A DNA stretch of 64,000 bases from JAWLHU01 sp049324875 (GTDB lineage Bacteria > Bacillota > Sulfobacillia > Symbiobacteriales > Symbiobacteriaceae). The notes beneath the pieces were generated by a model. The model ran no database searches, was not told the origin of the DNA, and saw only the letters and a program-made list of their open reading frames with translations. This document shows positions 52,099-58,678 of the stretch, one piece after another. The stretch lies in the NCBI GenBank assembly GCA_049324875.1, contig JBMONC010000043.1, positions 1 through 64,000 of the forward strand, in the 5' to 3' direction. A program made the position numbers and the translations under genes. Every line of letters starts with the position of its first letter. Within the stretch, counting starts at the first letter, position 1.

Positions 52099-53997
52099 AT
52101 GTCGTTGACCGCCGCGCAGTGGGGGGCGTTGCGGAGCCTCTGTGATGCGCTTCTGCCGGGTTCACCGCCGGACCTGCCCGACCGGATGGTCGAGGCGCTG
52201 AGCACCAGCGGCAACCCGCGGGATCTGAAGCAGTTCGGCCAGGCGCTCAGCCTGCTGGAGTCCCCCTTCGCGGGCCTCCTTCTGAGCGGGCAGCCCGCTC
52301 GGTTCAGCCGGCTGGACCGGCCCGGTCGGGAGGCGGTGCTCCTCCGCTGGGCGACCCATCCCCTCCCCGTGCTGCGACAGGCCTTCCAGGGGTTCAAGCG
52401 ACTGGCGGCCTTCCTTGCCTACGCGGCCCCGGGGAACCCCGCCTGGCCCGAGTGGGGCTACCCGGGGACCGACAGCCACCCGCCCGGGGAGCCGCTGCTG
52501 CAGGTGGCGCCCCTTGCCCCGCACGAGGAGTGGCTGGCCGCCGATGCGGTGGTGGTGGGCTCCGGCGCCGGGGGCGGGGTGGCCGCTGCCGAACTGGCCG
52601 GTCGGGGCCTGCAGGTGATCGTGCTGGAGAAGGGTGGCTACTACCCGGAACCCGAGCTGGGCGGGGGAGAGCTCTGGGGTATGCAGCGGCTCTACCTGGA
52701 CCGCGGCATGACCGCCACCCGGGACCTGAGCGTGCCGATCCTCGCAGGGTCAGCGGTGGGAGGCGGCACCCTCATCAACTGGACCGCCTGCGTCACGCCC
52801 CCCGATTGGCTGCGGGAGGAGTGGGAGCGGGAGTACGGCCTGGCGGGCATGTCGGGCCCCGAGTTTCAGTCCTGCCTGGATCGCGTGCTGGCCCGGCTGC
52901 AGGTCAGCACCGAGATGTCCACCCCGGAGCCGCACAGCAGCGCCGGCAGGCTGATCGCCGGCTGCCAGGCGCTCGGGTACCAGGTGGCCGAGCTGCCCCG
53001 CAACGTGACCCACTGCGGGCACGATTGCGGCTTCTGCACCTTCGGCTGCCGGACCGGCTCCAAGCAGTCCACCGCCCGCACCTTCCTGGTGGATGCGGCG
53101 GCGCACGGCGCCCGGATCATCCCCGGTGCCGATGTGCGGCGGGTGCTGATCCAGGGCGGGCGGGTGGCCGGGGTGGAGGCGCTGGTGCAGGGCCGCCCGG
53201 TGACGATCCGGGCCCCCCGGGTCGTCATGGCCGCCGGAGCGATCGGCAGTCCGGCCATCCTGCTCCGCTCCGGCCTGGAGCACCCGGCCCTGGGCCGACA
53301 CCTCCACCTCCACCCCGTCGCCGCCGTCGTAGGCCGCTATCCCGAACCGGTCAACCCCTGGGCGGGCCGCCTACTCCCGGCGTACAGCCGCCAGTTCGCC
53401 CGCATCGACGGGAACTACGGCTTTCTGCTGGAGGTCGCCCCGGCCCATCCCGGCCTCGCCGCCCTGAACCTGCCCTGGGCGGGGGGAGAGCAGTACCGGG
53501 CCGATACGGCCCGGATGCCCTTTGCCGGCAACTTTATCGCCCTGGTCCGGGACCGCGGGAGCGGGCGGGTCACCGTGGACCGGGAGGGTCGCCACCAGAT
53601 TGACTACCGGCTCTCCCCATATGATAGGAAGCATCTGTTGATGGGGCAGGCGGAGATGATCAAGGTGCACGGCGCAGCAGGGGCCACCGAGATCTTCACC
53701 CTCCATGCGCAGCTCAACCGATGGGTGGCGGGGGGTGAGCCGGTGGAGGCCTTCGCTGCCCGCTCCATGACCCTCCCCAGCGGCCCGAACCAGCTGCCGG
53801 TGCTCTGCGCCCACCAGATGGGCACCTGCCGCATGGGGCGCAGCCCCAGGGAGGCGGTGGCCAACCCGGAGGGCGAGGTGTACGGGGTCCGGGGGCTGCA
53901 CATCGCCGACACCAGCGCCTTTCCGGCCGCCAGCGGCGTCAACCCGATGATCACCGCCATGAGCCTGGGACTTTGGAACGCCCGCCGGATCGTCTGA
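52099..53997 (+). CDS. GMC-family oxidoreductase with gluconate-dehydrogenase-subunit-3-like N-terminus
   Basis: 632 residues. Residues 1-~120 resemble the gluconate 2-dehydrogenase subunit 3 domain. The rest is a GMC flavoprotein with FAD motif VVVGSGAGGGVAAAELAGRG (residues 151-170), a LAGSAVGGGTLINWTACV segment and a C-terminal ASGVNPMITAMSLGL. A Cys-rich insert (HCGHDCGFCTFGCRTGSKQS) has the C-x3-C-x2-C-x3-C spacing seen in long-chain alcohol oxidases. Likely oxidises an alcohol or sugar; substrate unknown. No signal peptide. GGGGAGGGAG lies upstream of the ATG. Confidence 0.88.
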   Translation: MSLTAAQWGALRSLCDALLPGSPPDLPDRMVEALSTSGNPRDLKQFGQALSLLESPFAGLLLSGQPARFSRLDRPGREAVLLRWATHPLPVLRQAFQGFKRLAAFLAYAAPGNPAWPEWGYPGTDSHPPGEPLLQVAPLAPHEEWLAADAVVVGSGAGGGVAAAELAGRGLQVIVLEKGGYYPEPELGGGELWGMQRLYLDRGMTATRDLSVPILAGSAVGGGTLINWTACVTPPDWLREEWEREYGLAGMSGPEFQSCLDRVLARLQVSTEMSTPEPHSSAGRLIAGCQALGYQVAELPRNVTHCGHDCGFCTFGCRTGSKQSTARTFLVDAAAHGARIIPGADVRRVLIQGGRVAGVEALVQGRPVTIRAPRVVMAAGAIGSPAILLRSGLEHPALGRHLHLHPVAAVVGRYPEPVNPWAGRLLPAYSRQFARIDGNYGFLLEVAPAHPGLAALNLPWAGGEQYRADTARMPFAGNFIALVRDRGSGRVTVDREGRHQIDYRLSPYDRKHLLMGQAEMIKVHGAAGATEIFTLHAQLNRWVAGGEPVEAFAARSMTLPSGPNQLPVLCAHQMGTCRMGRSPREAVANPEGEVYGVRGLHIADTSAFPAASGVNPMITAMSLGLWNARRIV

Positions 53998-54007
53998 GGT
54001 ATAGAGT

Positions 54008-54034
54008 GAGGCCGTGGTGCAGTACCACGGCCTC
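54008..54034. terminator. bidirectional terminator between convergent genes
   Basis: Perfect 11-bp stem GAGGCCGTGGT / ACCACGGCCTC with a 5-base loop, between the GMC stop (53997) and the HAD hydrolase stop (54044). Confidence 0.65.
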
Positions 54035-54043
54035 TGCGCGCCT

Positions 54044-54751
54044 TTACAGCGATTCCAGATAGCGCAGGAAGTCCGCCAGCGTTCCGGACCGGTCCGGGGG
54101 CAGCGCCGTGCCCTTCCGGTCGATCAGGAAGTCGGTGACGAAGAAGACCTCCATGCCCAGCCTGGCTGCCACCCCATCCTCCTGGACGTCGTTGCCTACC
54201 ATCATACATTCCGCCGGCTGGCGCCCGATGATCTGCAGCACCTCCTGGTAGTAGGCGGGCTGGGGCTTGCAGGCGTGCATCTCCTCGTAGACGGTCACCA
54301 GGCGCCAGGGCAGGTCATCGATCTCCACCCAGCGCATCCGCTCCTCCACCGCCCGCCGGGGGAAGATCGGGTTGGTCGCCAGCACGATCTCGAAGCCCTT
54401 CGCCACGGCGGTCTCGACCACCCGGCGCGCCAGCCCCGGAAGACCGGGGCAGGTCCGCTTCAGCACCGGAAACCGCTCGATATAGAAGGCGTCGAAGATG
54501 GGCATCATCTCCGCCTCCTCCTTCCCCACCTTGGGGAAGAAGTCCCGGGCGAAGACCTGGGCATTGGTCAGGGAGGGATCGGTGTTGGCGATCATCTCAT
54601 AGGTGGAGGCCATCACCTGCTCCACCAGCTGGTTCGGGGGAATCAGGTGCCCCGCAAAGGCGGCCAGCTCCTTCATGTAGTGGCGGGTGAACAGCTCCGT
54701 GTCGATGGGGAGGAGCGTACCGTCCAGGTCGAACAGGATCGTCTTTCGCAT
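54044..54751 (-). CDS. HAD-superfamily hydrolase
   Basis: 235 residues. Motif I DLDGTLLPID (nucleophile Asp8), motif II in LATNPIFP, motif III Lys in HACKPQPAYY and motif IV MMVGNDVQEDGVAA. A helical cap domain lies between motifs I and II. A phosphatase of unknown substrate. The ATG at 54751 follows GAGGTGG. Divergent from the TPR gene. Confidence 0.9.
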   Translation of the reverse strand: MRKTILFDLDGTLLPIDTELFTRHYMKELAAFAGHLIPPNQLVEQVMASTYEMIANTDPSLTNAQVFARDFFPKVGKEEAEMMPIFDAFYIERFPVLKRTCPGLPGLARRVVETAVAKGFEIVLATNPIFPRRAVEERMRWVEIDDLPWRLVTVYEEMHACKPQPAYYQEVLQIIGRQPAECMMVGNDVQEDGVAARLGMEVFFVTDFLIDRKGTALPPDRSGTLADFLRYLESL

Positions 54752-54901
54752 GGTCCACCTCACTTGCAGGATGAGTAAACGATTGGGCGCGCCGGGGCGG
54801 AATCCCTGCCGTGGGGGTGTTGGCAGAATCGACAGCGATCTGTTCCCCTTGTCGTCGAACAGCTGTCGAGCAGTTCGCTACCAGCAATCGTATTTTCCCC
54901 C

Positions 54902-54930
54902 TTGCATTCCCATCCAGCTCCTGGTACTAT
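54902..54930 (+). promoter_or_regulatory. TPR gene promoter
   Basis: -35 TTGCAT (54902-54907), 17-bp spacer, -10 TACTAT (54925-54930). Predicted start near 54937, ~77 bases before the TTG start codon. Confidence 0.7.
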
Positions 54931-54937
54931 CTGGATA
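54918..54937 (+). promoter_or_regulatory. candidate shared operator, TPR copy
   Basis: CTCCTGGTACTATCTGGATA, spanning the -10 element. It matches the XRE promoter sequence (57032-57051, minus) at 18 of 20 positions in the same register relative to -10. The flanks CTCCTGG and TGGATA are not part of a sigma-A consensus, which suggests a common regulator. Confidence 0.6.
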
Positions 54938-55013
54938 GGAAATCCATCTGATGGCTGTCTACAAAAGTAGCCTTCAGCACGACGGGTTCCATACTAGGGG
55001 GGGGGATTGCTCG

Positions 55014-55910
55014 TTGTCACTGGGCAAGCTGCGGCAGCACCTCGCTCGAGGCGAGTACCTGCAGGCCCGGCGAGAGGCAGAGCGCCTGATTCACATGGGC
55101 GAGCTGGTCGGTGAAGACCTGGTTCGAGCCTACCGAGGGGCAGCTCAGGCGCACTACTACCTGCAGGAGATCTTCGCCGCCATCAAACTGGCGGAACGTG
55201 GGCTGGAGAGCGCTCAGAACCTGGGGAGTTGGGAGCTGATCGGCAACCTCCGTTACGACCTGGGAGAGTTCCATCTCACACTGGGGGATTACCATGAGGC
55301 TTACAATCACCTCATGGGCTTCCTGACCGACCTGAGCCAGTACCCTTCTCTCCAGAACCTGGAGGGGTGGGCGCACCACAAAATCGGTATCATCTTCCGC
55401 CACCGCCGCCAGTACGAGAGCGCGCTGGATTCGCACCACCTGGCGGTAGGCATCCACAGCCGACTCGGCGATATGCATGCGGCCATGGAGGGTCTCCGGG
55501 GCGTGATCTGGTGCCACCTGACCATGGGGCAACCGGAGAAGGCATGGCCCTACATCCAGCGGATTTCGGCCTTCCTTCAGGAGAATCCGGACGAGCGCCT
55601 GGCGGCCAGCCTGCTGAACGACACCGCCTACTACCACCAGCAGACGGGGGACATCAAGGCCTCCATGGACTTCTGCGCGGAGGCCATGGTACCCGGCCGC
55701 CCCGGTGTCGACGACCACATCCTGGCCACAGCCTGTGTGATCGCCGGCGAGAATGCGGTCCTGATGGCCCGCCGGGAAGAGGCGAATATCTTCACCAACC
55801 TGGCACAGGAGTACGCCCTCAGGGCCCAGCAGCCGGCCCTGATGAACCGGGCCGTCTCCCTCCGGCGCCAGCTACACCAAATGAATTCCACACCTGCCAC
55901 TGATTCCTGA
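55014..55910 (+). CDS. TPR-repeat protein, candidate peptide receptor
   Basis: 298 residues, all-helical, with at least five TPR-like pairs (for example AYRGAAQAHYYLQEIFAAIK, NLRYDLGEFHLTLGDYHEAY, HHKIGIIFRHRRQYESALDS, LNDTAYYHQQTGDIKASMDF). No DNA-binding domain, signal or enzyme motif. Fold and length resemble Rap/NprR-type peptide receptors. A TTG start at 55014 is chosen because GGGGGGGGGA lies seven bases upstream; the frame is open to 54951. It is followed 216 bp later by a tiny secreted-peptide gene and then by a convergent XRE regulator. The receptor role is inference from context. Confidence 0.8.
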   Translation: MSLGKLRQHLARGEYLQARREAERLIHMGELVGEDLVRAYRGAAQAHYYLQEIFAAIKLAERGLESAQNLGSWELIGNLRYDLGEFHLTLGDYHEAYNHLMGFLTDLSQYPSLQNLEGWAHHKIGIIFRHRRQYESALDSHHLAVGIHSRLGDMHAAMEGLRGVIWCHLTMGQPEKAWPYIQRISAFLQENPDERLAASLLNDTAYYHQQTGDIKASMDFCAEAMVPGRPGVDDHILATACVIAGENAVLMARREEANIFTNLAQEYALRAQQPALMNRAVSLRRQLHQMNSTPATDS

Positions 55911-55918
55911 TCCCGCTG

Positions 55919-55945
55919 ATTTGGTGGCCCACGAGGCCACCAAAT
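55919..55945. terminator. hairpin after the TPR gene
   Basis: Perfect 11-bp stem ATTTGGTGGCC / GGCCACCAAAT with a 5-base loop. The nearest T-run (CCCTTTT) is about 8 bases further on, so termination may be partial, allowing read-through into the peptide gene. Confidence 0.5.
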
Positions 55946-56005
55946 TGCAGAATCCCTTTTCGCCCGGAGCGAAATCCGCTACATAAGAGAGCCTGAATAA
56001 ACAGG

Positions 56006-56060
56006 TTTCGGGCGCAAACAAAAAAAGATCCCGGTGCAGGCTGCACCGGGATGCCCGAAA
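56006..56060 (+). promoter_or_regulatory. structured leader upstream of the peptide gene
   Basis: A nested hairpin. Outer arms are TTTCGGGC (56006-56013) and GCCCGAAA (56053-56060); the inner perfect 11-bp stem ATCCCGGTGCA / TGCACCGGGAT is 56028-56052. Read on the minus strand the inner stem is followed by TTTTTTT, making an intrinsic terminator in that direction. A weak TACATA -10-like sequence lies at 55980-55985. Confidence 0.5.
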
Positions 56061-56126
56061 GGTCAGAAGCTGCAGGCTGCCGTCACGGCCTGCAAGGCAC
56101 GTCCGATTGCGAAAGGAGAATGAGGC

Positions 56127-56255
56127 ATGAGGAAGATGCTGGTTGCCCTGTTCGTTCTGGTGAGCATGATGGCGATGGCTTCTGTGGCGATGGCTGAGGT
56201 TCGGACCGGTGGTCCTGGTCCCTTCACGGTGACCACCTACACCCAGACCCGGTAG
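56127..56255 (+). CDS. small secreted peptide precursor, candidate signalling peptide
   Basis: 42 residues. A classic signal peptide (MRK, then a hydrophobic core, ending AMASVAMA) with a predicted signal peptidase I site after Ala23 (AMA|EV). The mature peptide would be EVRTGGPGPFTVTTYTQTR: 19 residues, no Cys, two Arg and one Glu. AAAGGAG lies ten bases before the ATG, so translation should be efficient. It lies between a TPR protein gene and a convergent XRE regulator gene, like Phr/PapR-type prepeptides beside their receptors. Further proteolysis to a shorter C-terminal peptide is possible. No homologue is recognised by eye. Confidence 0.75.
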   Translation: MRKMLVALFVLVSMMAMASVAMAEVRTGGPGPFTVTTYTQTR

Positions 56256-56270
56256 AACGGTACCAGAGCA

Positions 56271-56305
56271 GGGGCCTGACCAGCAGGGAGAAGTGGGCAG
56301 GCCCC
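56271..56305. terminator. terminator between the peptide and XRE genes
   Basis: 8-bp stem GGGGCCTG (56271-56278) / CAGGCCCC (56298-56305) around a 19-base loop. On the plus strand it is followed by TTACTTTCC; it ends right at the XRE stop. Confidence 0.5.
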
Positions 56306-56980
56306 TTACTTTCCTGCGTTGAACTGCCGAATGATCACCACCAGCTGCTCGGGGGAGATGTTCGCTTCCGCCGCCATGCCGATCGCCTCGGCGTACTGGA
56401 TCATCTGAGCCGGAGAGGCGTCAACCCCGCCGGTCTCCATCTGCCCCTTGGCGAAGAAGGTGAGCGGAATGCCGGTGATCGAGACCATCTGGTTCAACAC
56501 CATCGGGCCGACCTCGCAGTTGCGCTCCAGGATGTCATTCAGCGCCCGCACCGAGAGACCCAGCTGGTAGGCGACCACCGCCCGGGTGAAGATGGCCGGG
56601 AACTGGTCACAGAGGAATTCGACCACAAGGGCAAAGCGCTCCTCAACCGTCTCGAACTGGATTCGCTCCCGCTCAGACTTGGCAAGCCCCTCGAAGTGAC
56701 GAGCGAAGCGCTGCCCCACCGTCCAGGCCTGTCCACCGATCAGCACAGAGCTGCGGTCGTCGTACGGCGGCGCCTGAACCTCCCCCAGGATGAAAGCCAC
56801 GCTGACATTCAGCGCCTTCGCCAGCCGGCCCAGCGCATCGATGGTCGGGTTCACCTTCGCACCCTTTTCCAGCTGCGAGATATACCCGATCGCCAGACCG
56901 CTCTTGTCGCTCACCTGCTGCAGGATCATCCCCTGCTGATTGCGGGCCCAGGCGAGCCGTTCCCCCATCGAGCTGTTCAT
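56306..56980 (-). CDS. XRE-family transcriptional regulator
   Basis: 224 residues. N-terminal HTH (residues ~5-65: ERLAWARNQQGMILQQVSDK, SGLAIGYISQLEKGAKVNPT, ALNVSVAFILGE). The C-terminal ~150 residues are helical with no recognised ligand domain. A second helix-turn-helix-like stretch (AYQLGLSVRALNDILERN) is near residue 145. The ATG at 56980 follows GGGGGGTCAGAGC. Convergent with the peptide gene; shares a promoter motif with the TPR gene. Probable regulator of the locus and of itself. Confidence 0.9.
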   Translation of the reverse strand: MNSSMGERLAWARNQQGMILQQVSDKSGLAIGYISQLEKGAKVNPTIDALGRLAKALNVSVAFILGEVQAPPYDDRSSVLIGGQAWTVGQRFARHFEGLAKSERERIQFETVEERFALVVEFLCDQFPAIFTRAVVAYQLGLSVRALNDILERNCEVGPMVLNQMVSITGIPLTFFAKGQMETGGVDASPAQMIQYAEAIGMAAEANISPEQLVVIIRQFNAGK

Positions 56981-57031
56981 GCTCTGACCCCCCAATCCCA
57001 GTTTCACGCGGTGTTGCTAGAAACTGGTAGT

Positions 57032-57051
57032 TATCCATATTGTACCAGGAG
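57032..57051 (-). promoter_or_regulatory. candidate shared operator, XRE copy
   Basis: Minus strand CTCCTGGTACAATATGGATA, 18/20 identical to 54918-54937. It also forms part of an inverted repeat CTGGTA...TACCAG (57024-57048) overlapping the -10. Confidence 0.6.
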
Positions 57052-57067
57052 GGTAGGCGGGCGTCAA
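57039..57067 (-). promoter_or_regulatory. XRE gene promoter
   Basis: Minus strand: -35 TTGACG (57062-57067), 17-bp spacer, -10 TACAAT (57039-57044). Transcription start near 57032, ~50 bases before the ATG. Confidence 0.75.
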
Positions 57068-57203
57068 CTAGTTGGCAGAATTTGCGGACGCCACAAGAAG
57101 GAGTGGGGCGGAATTACCAACTTCGTCCGCCGTGCTGATCCGCCATTCGGGGGGTGCGCAAGGCCCGTTCATTTATTTTTGTTTATTGTTCATGTATTAA
57201 TCA

Positions 57204-57262
57204 GTGTAATCCGTGTAACCACCATGGTGCGGTGCTTCGCACCAGCACCACCCATGAAAAGG
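57204..57262. repeat. 59-bp intergenic repeat, copy 1
   Basis: Starts GTGTAATCCGTGTAACCACC and contains an imperfect palindrome (GGTGCGGTGC TTC GCACCAGCACC). Near-identical to 57300-57358. Confidence 0.9.
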
Positions 57263-57299
57263 TACGAACCCCATCATTGTCCATGTTCTGTCTTCATCC

Positions 57300-57358
57300 G
57301 TGTAATCCGTGTAACCACCATGGTGCGGTGCTTCGCACCAGCACCACTGATGAAAAGG
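57300..57358. repeat. 59-bp intergenic repeat, copy 2
   Basis: Second copy, offset 96 bp. It differs from copy 1 only near the end (CACTGATGAAAAGG versus CACCCATGAAAAGG). The 57068-57203 stretch contains no gene I can support. Confidence 0.9.
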
Positions 57359-57409
57359 GCACCACCCCACATTGTTGTGATGTATTTGCTTTATCCGTGT
57401 AATCCGTGT

Positions 57410-57470
57410 AATCCGTGGCCGTCATTTTCAGGGGAATCCGTGGCCGTCATTTTCAGGGGAATCCGTGGCG
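57410..57470. repeat. 25-bp tandem repeat, ~2.4 copies
   Basis: Unit AATCCGTGGCC + GTCATTTTCAGGGG at 57410-57434 and 57435-57459, with a partial third at 57460-57470. It continues the ATCCGTGTAATCCGTG motif of the two 59-bp copies (57394-57409). Confidence 0.9.
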
Positions 57471-57546
57471 AACAAAATACCCCATTCCAGCCAAAGAGAA
57501 CCCTCCGATCATCCGATCGGAGGGTCGCCTTATCGTATCGGTGTTC

Positions 57547-58605
57547 TCAGCTGTCCCCGAAGCAGATCCCGATGGCCCGGGCGGCCCGGACCAGATCGCC
57601 GCTGGTGGGAACCGGCCGCACCTTCCCCCCCACATCCTCAATGGGGACGTGGAGGATCTCATTGCCCCGCAGGACCACCACCCGCCCGTACTCCCTGGCG
57701 ATGGCCAGTTCCGCCGCCGCCACCCCGTAGCGGGTGGAGAGAATCCGGTCGTACGCAGTGGGGCTACCGCCCCGCTGGACGTGGCCGAGCACCGTCACCC
57801 TGGCCTCCAGCCCGGTCAGCGCCTCCAGCTGGGTGGCAACGATCTGACCGATGCCCCCCAGCCGGAGCGGGTCATGGCTGCCGCTGACGGTCTGCTTGAC
57901 CACCAGCTGTCCATCGGGGGTGCGGGCGCCCTCGGCCACTACCACGATGCTGAACGGCTTTCCCGCCTCCCGGCGCTGGTTGATCTTGCGAGCCACGCTC
58001 TCAATGGTGAAGGGGATCTCGGGAATCAGAATCGCATCGGCGCCGCCGGCCATGCCGGAGGCCAGGGCGATCCACCCCGCGTACCGGCCCATCACCTCCA
58101 ACACCATCACCCGGTGGTGGGACTCGGCGGTGGTGTGAAGGCGGTCCAGCGCCTCTGTCGCCGTGGAGACAGCGGTATCGAAGCCGAAGGTCTGGTCGGT
58201 CGACTCGAGATCGTTGTCGATCGTCTTGGGCACCCCGATCATCGGGAGGCCCCGGCGAATACACTCCGCCGCCACGGCCAACGAACCCTCGCCCCCGATC
58301 ACAATGATCGATTCGACGCCCAGTGCCTGACAGTGGCGGACACAGTCCTCAAACCGGTCCTCCCCGTGAAAGTTGAAAGGGTTATCCCGGTTGGAGGTGC
58401 CGAGAATGGTGCCACCGCGGGGCAGGATTCCGGAGATCGCCTGGCCGTGGAGGATCTGAAACTCCCCCTTGACCAGGCCCTTGTACCCGTCTCGGAATCC
58501 AACCACCTCGATCCTCTCGACATGCAACCGCTTGACAACCGCTCGGATCACCGCATTCAACCCCGGAGCATCACCGCCGCCAGTCAGGACTCCAACGCGT
58601 CGCAT
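57547..58605 (-). CDS. pfkA: 6-phosphofructokinase (GGEGS / PKTIDND type)
   Basis: 352 residues. Phosphorylates fructose 6-phosphate. N-terminal GVLTGGGDAPGLNAVIRAVV, PRGGTILGTSNRDNPF, IGGEGSLAVA (Gly at the phosphoryl-donor position, Glu in place of the usual Asp before it), GVPKTIDNDL (catalytic Asp) and VLEVMGRYAGWIAL. Gly plus Lys at the two diagnostic positions fits the ATP-dependent subgroup found in actinobacteria rather than the PPi type (Asp plus Lys), though biochemistry would be needed. The ATG at 58605 follows AGGAGGTCGAAGC. Confidence 0.93.
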   Translation of the reverse strand: MRRVGVLTGGGDAPGLNAVIRAVVKRLHVERIEVVGFRDGYKGLVKGEFQILHGQAISGILPRGGTILGTSNRDNPFNFHGEDRFEDCVRHCQALGVESIIVIGGEGSLAVAAECIRRGLPMIGVPKTIDNDLESTDQTFGFDTAVSTATEALDRLHTTAESHHRVMVLEVMGRYAGWIALASGMAGGADAILIPEIPFTIESVARKINQRREAGKPFSIVVVAEGARTPDGQLVVKQTVSGSHDPLRLGGIGQIVATQLEALTGLEARVTVLGHVQRGGSPTAYDRILSTRYGVAAAELAIAREYGRVVVLRGNEILHVPIEDVGGKVRPVPTSGDLVRAARAIGICFGDS

Positions 58606-58643
58606 CTGCTTCGACCTCCTCTGCAATGCGGGGTGTAAGACAC

Positions 58644-58674
58644 GAACCCGGCGCCCGGGGAGGACGCCGGGTTC
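58644..58674 (-). terminator. hairpin after the aminotransferase gene
   Basis: Perfect 10-bp stem GAACCCGGCG / CGCCGGGTTC with an 11-base loop just past the stop at 58679. No T-run. Confidence 0.5.
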
Positions 58675-58678
58675 ATGG

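Noticed and set aside
51863..52165. Minus-strand ORF in the nuoB-GMC intergenic region
   Set aside because: It overlaps both divergent promoters and the 5' end of the GMC gene, and has no motif or ribosome site.
54826..54880. SOS (LexA) box between the HAD and TPR genes
   Set aside because: CGAACAGCTGTCG resembles one half of the consensus, but the second half differs at two key positions; too weak to call.
57154..57402. Possible short proteins across the intergenic repeats
   Set aside because: They consist of translated repeat units (NPCNHHGAVLRTS repeated), with no ribosome site; the DNA repeat explains the pattern.
57204..57470. CRISPR-like array
   Set aside because: Only two long units 96 bp apart and a short perfect tandem repeat; no regular spacers of 30-40 bp and no cas genes nearby.
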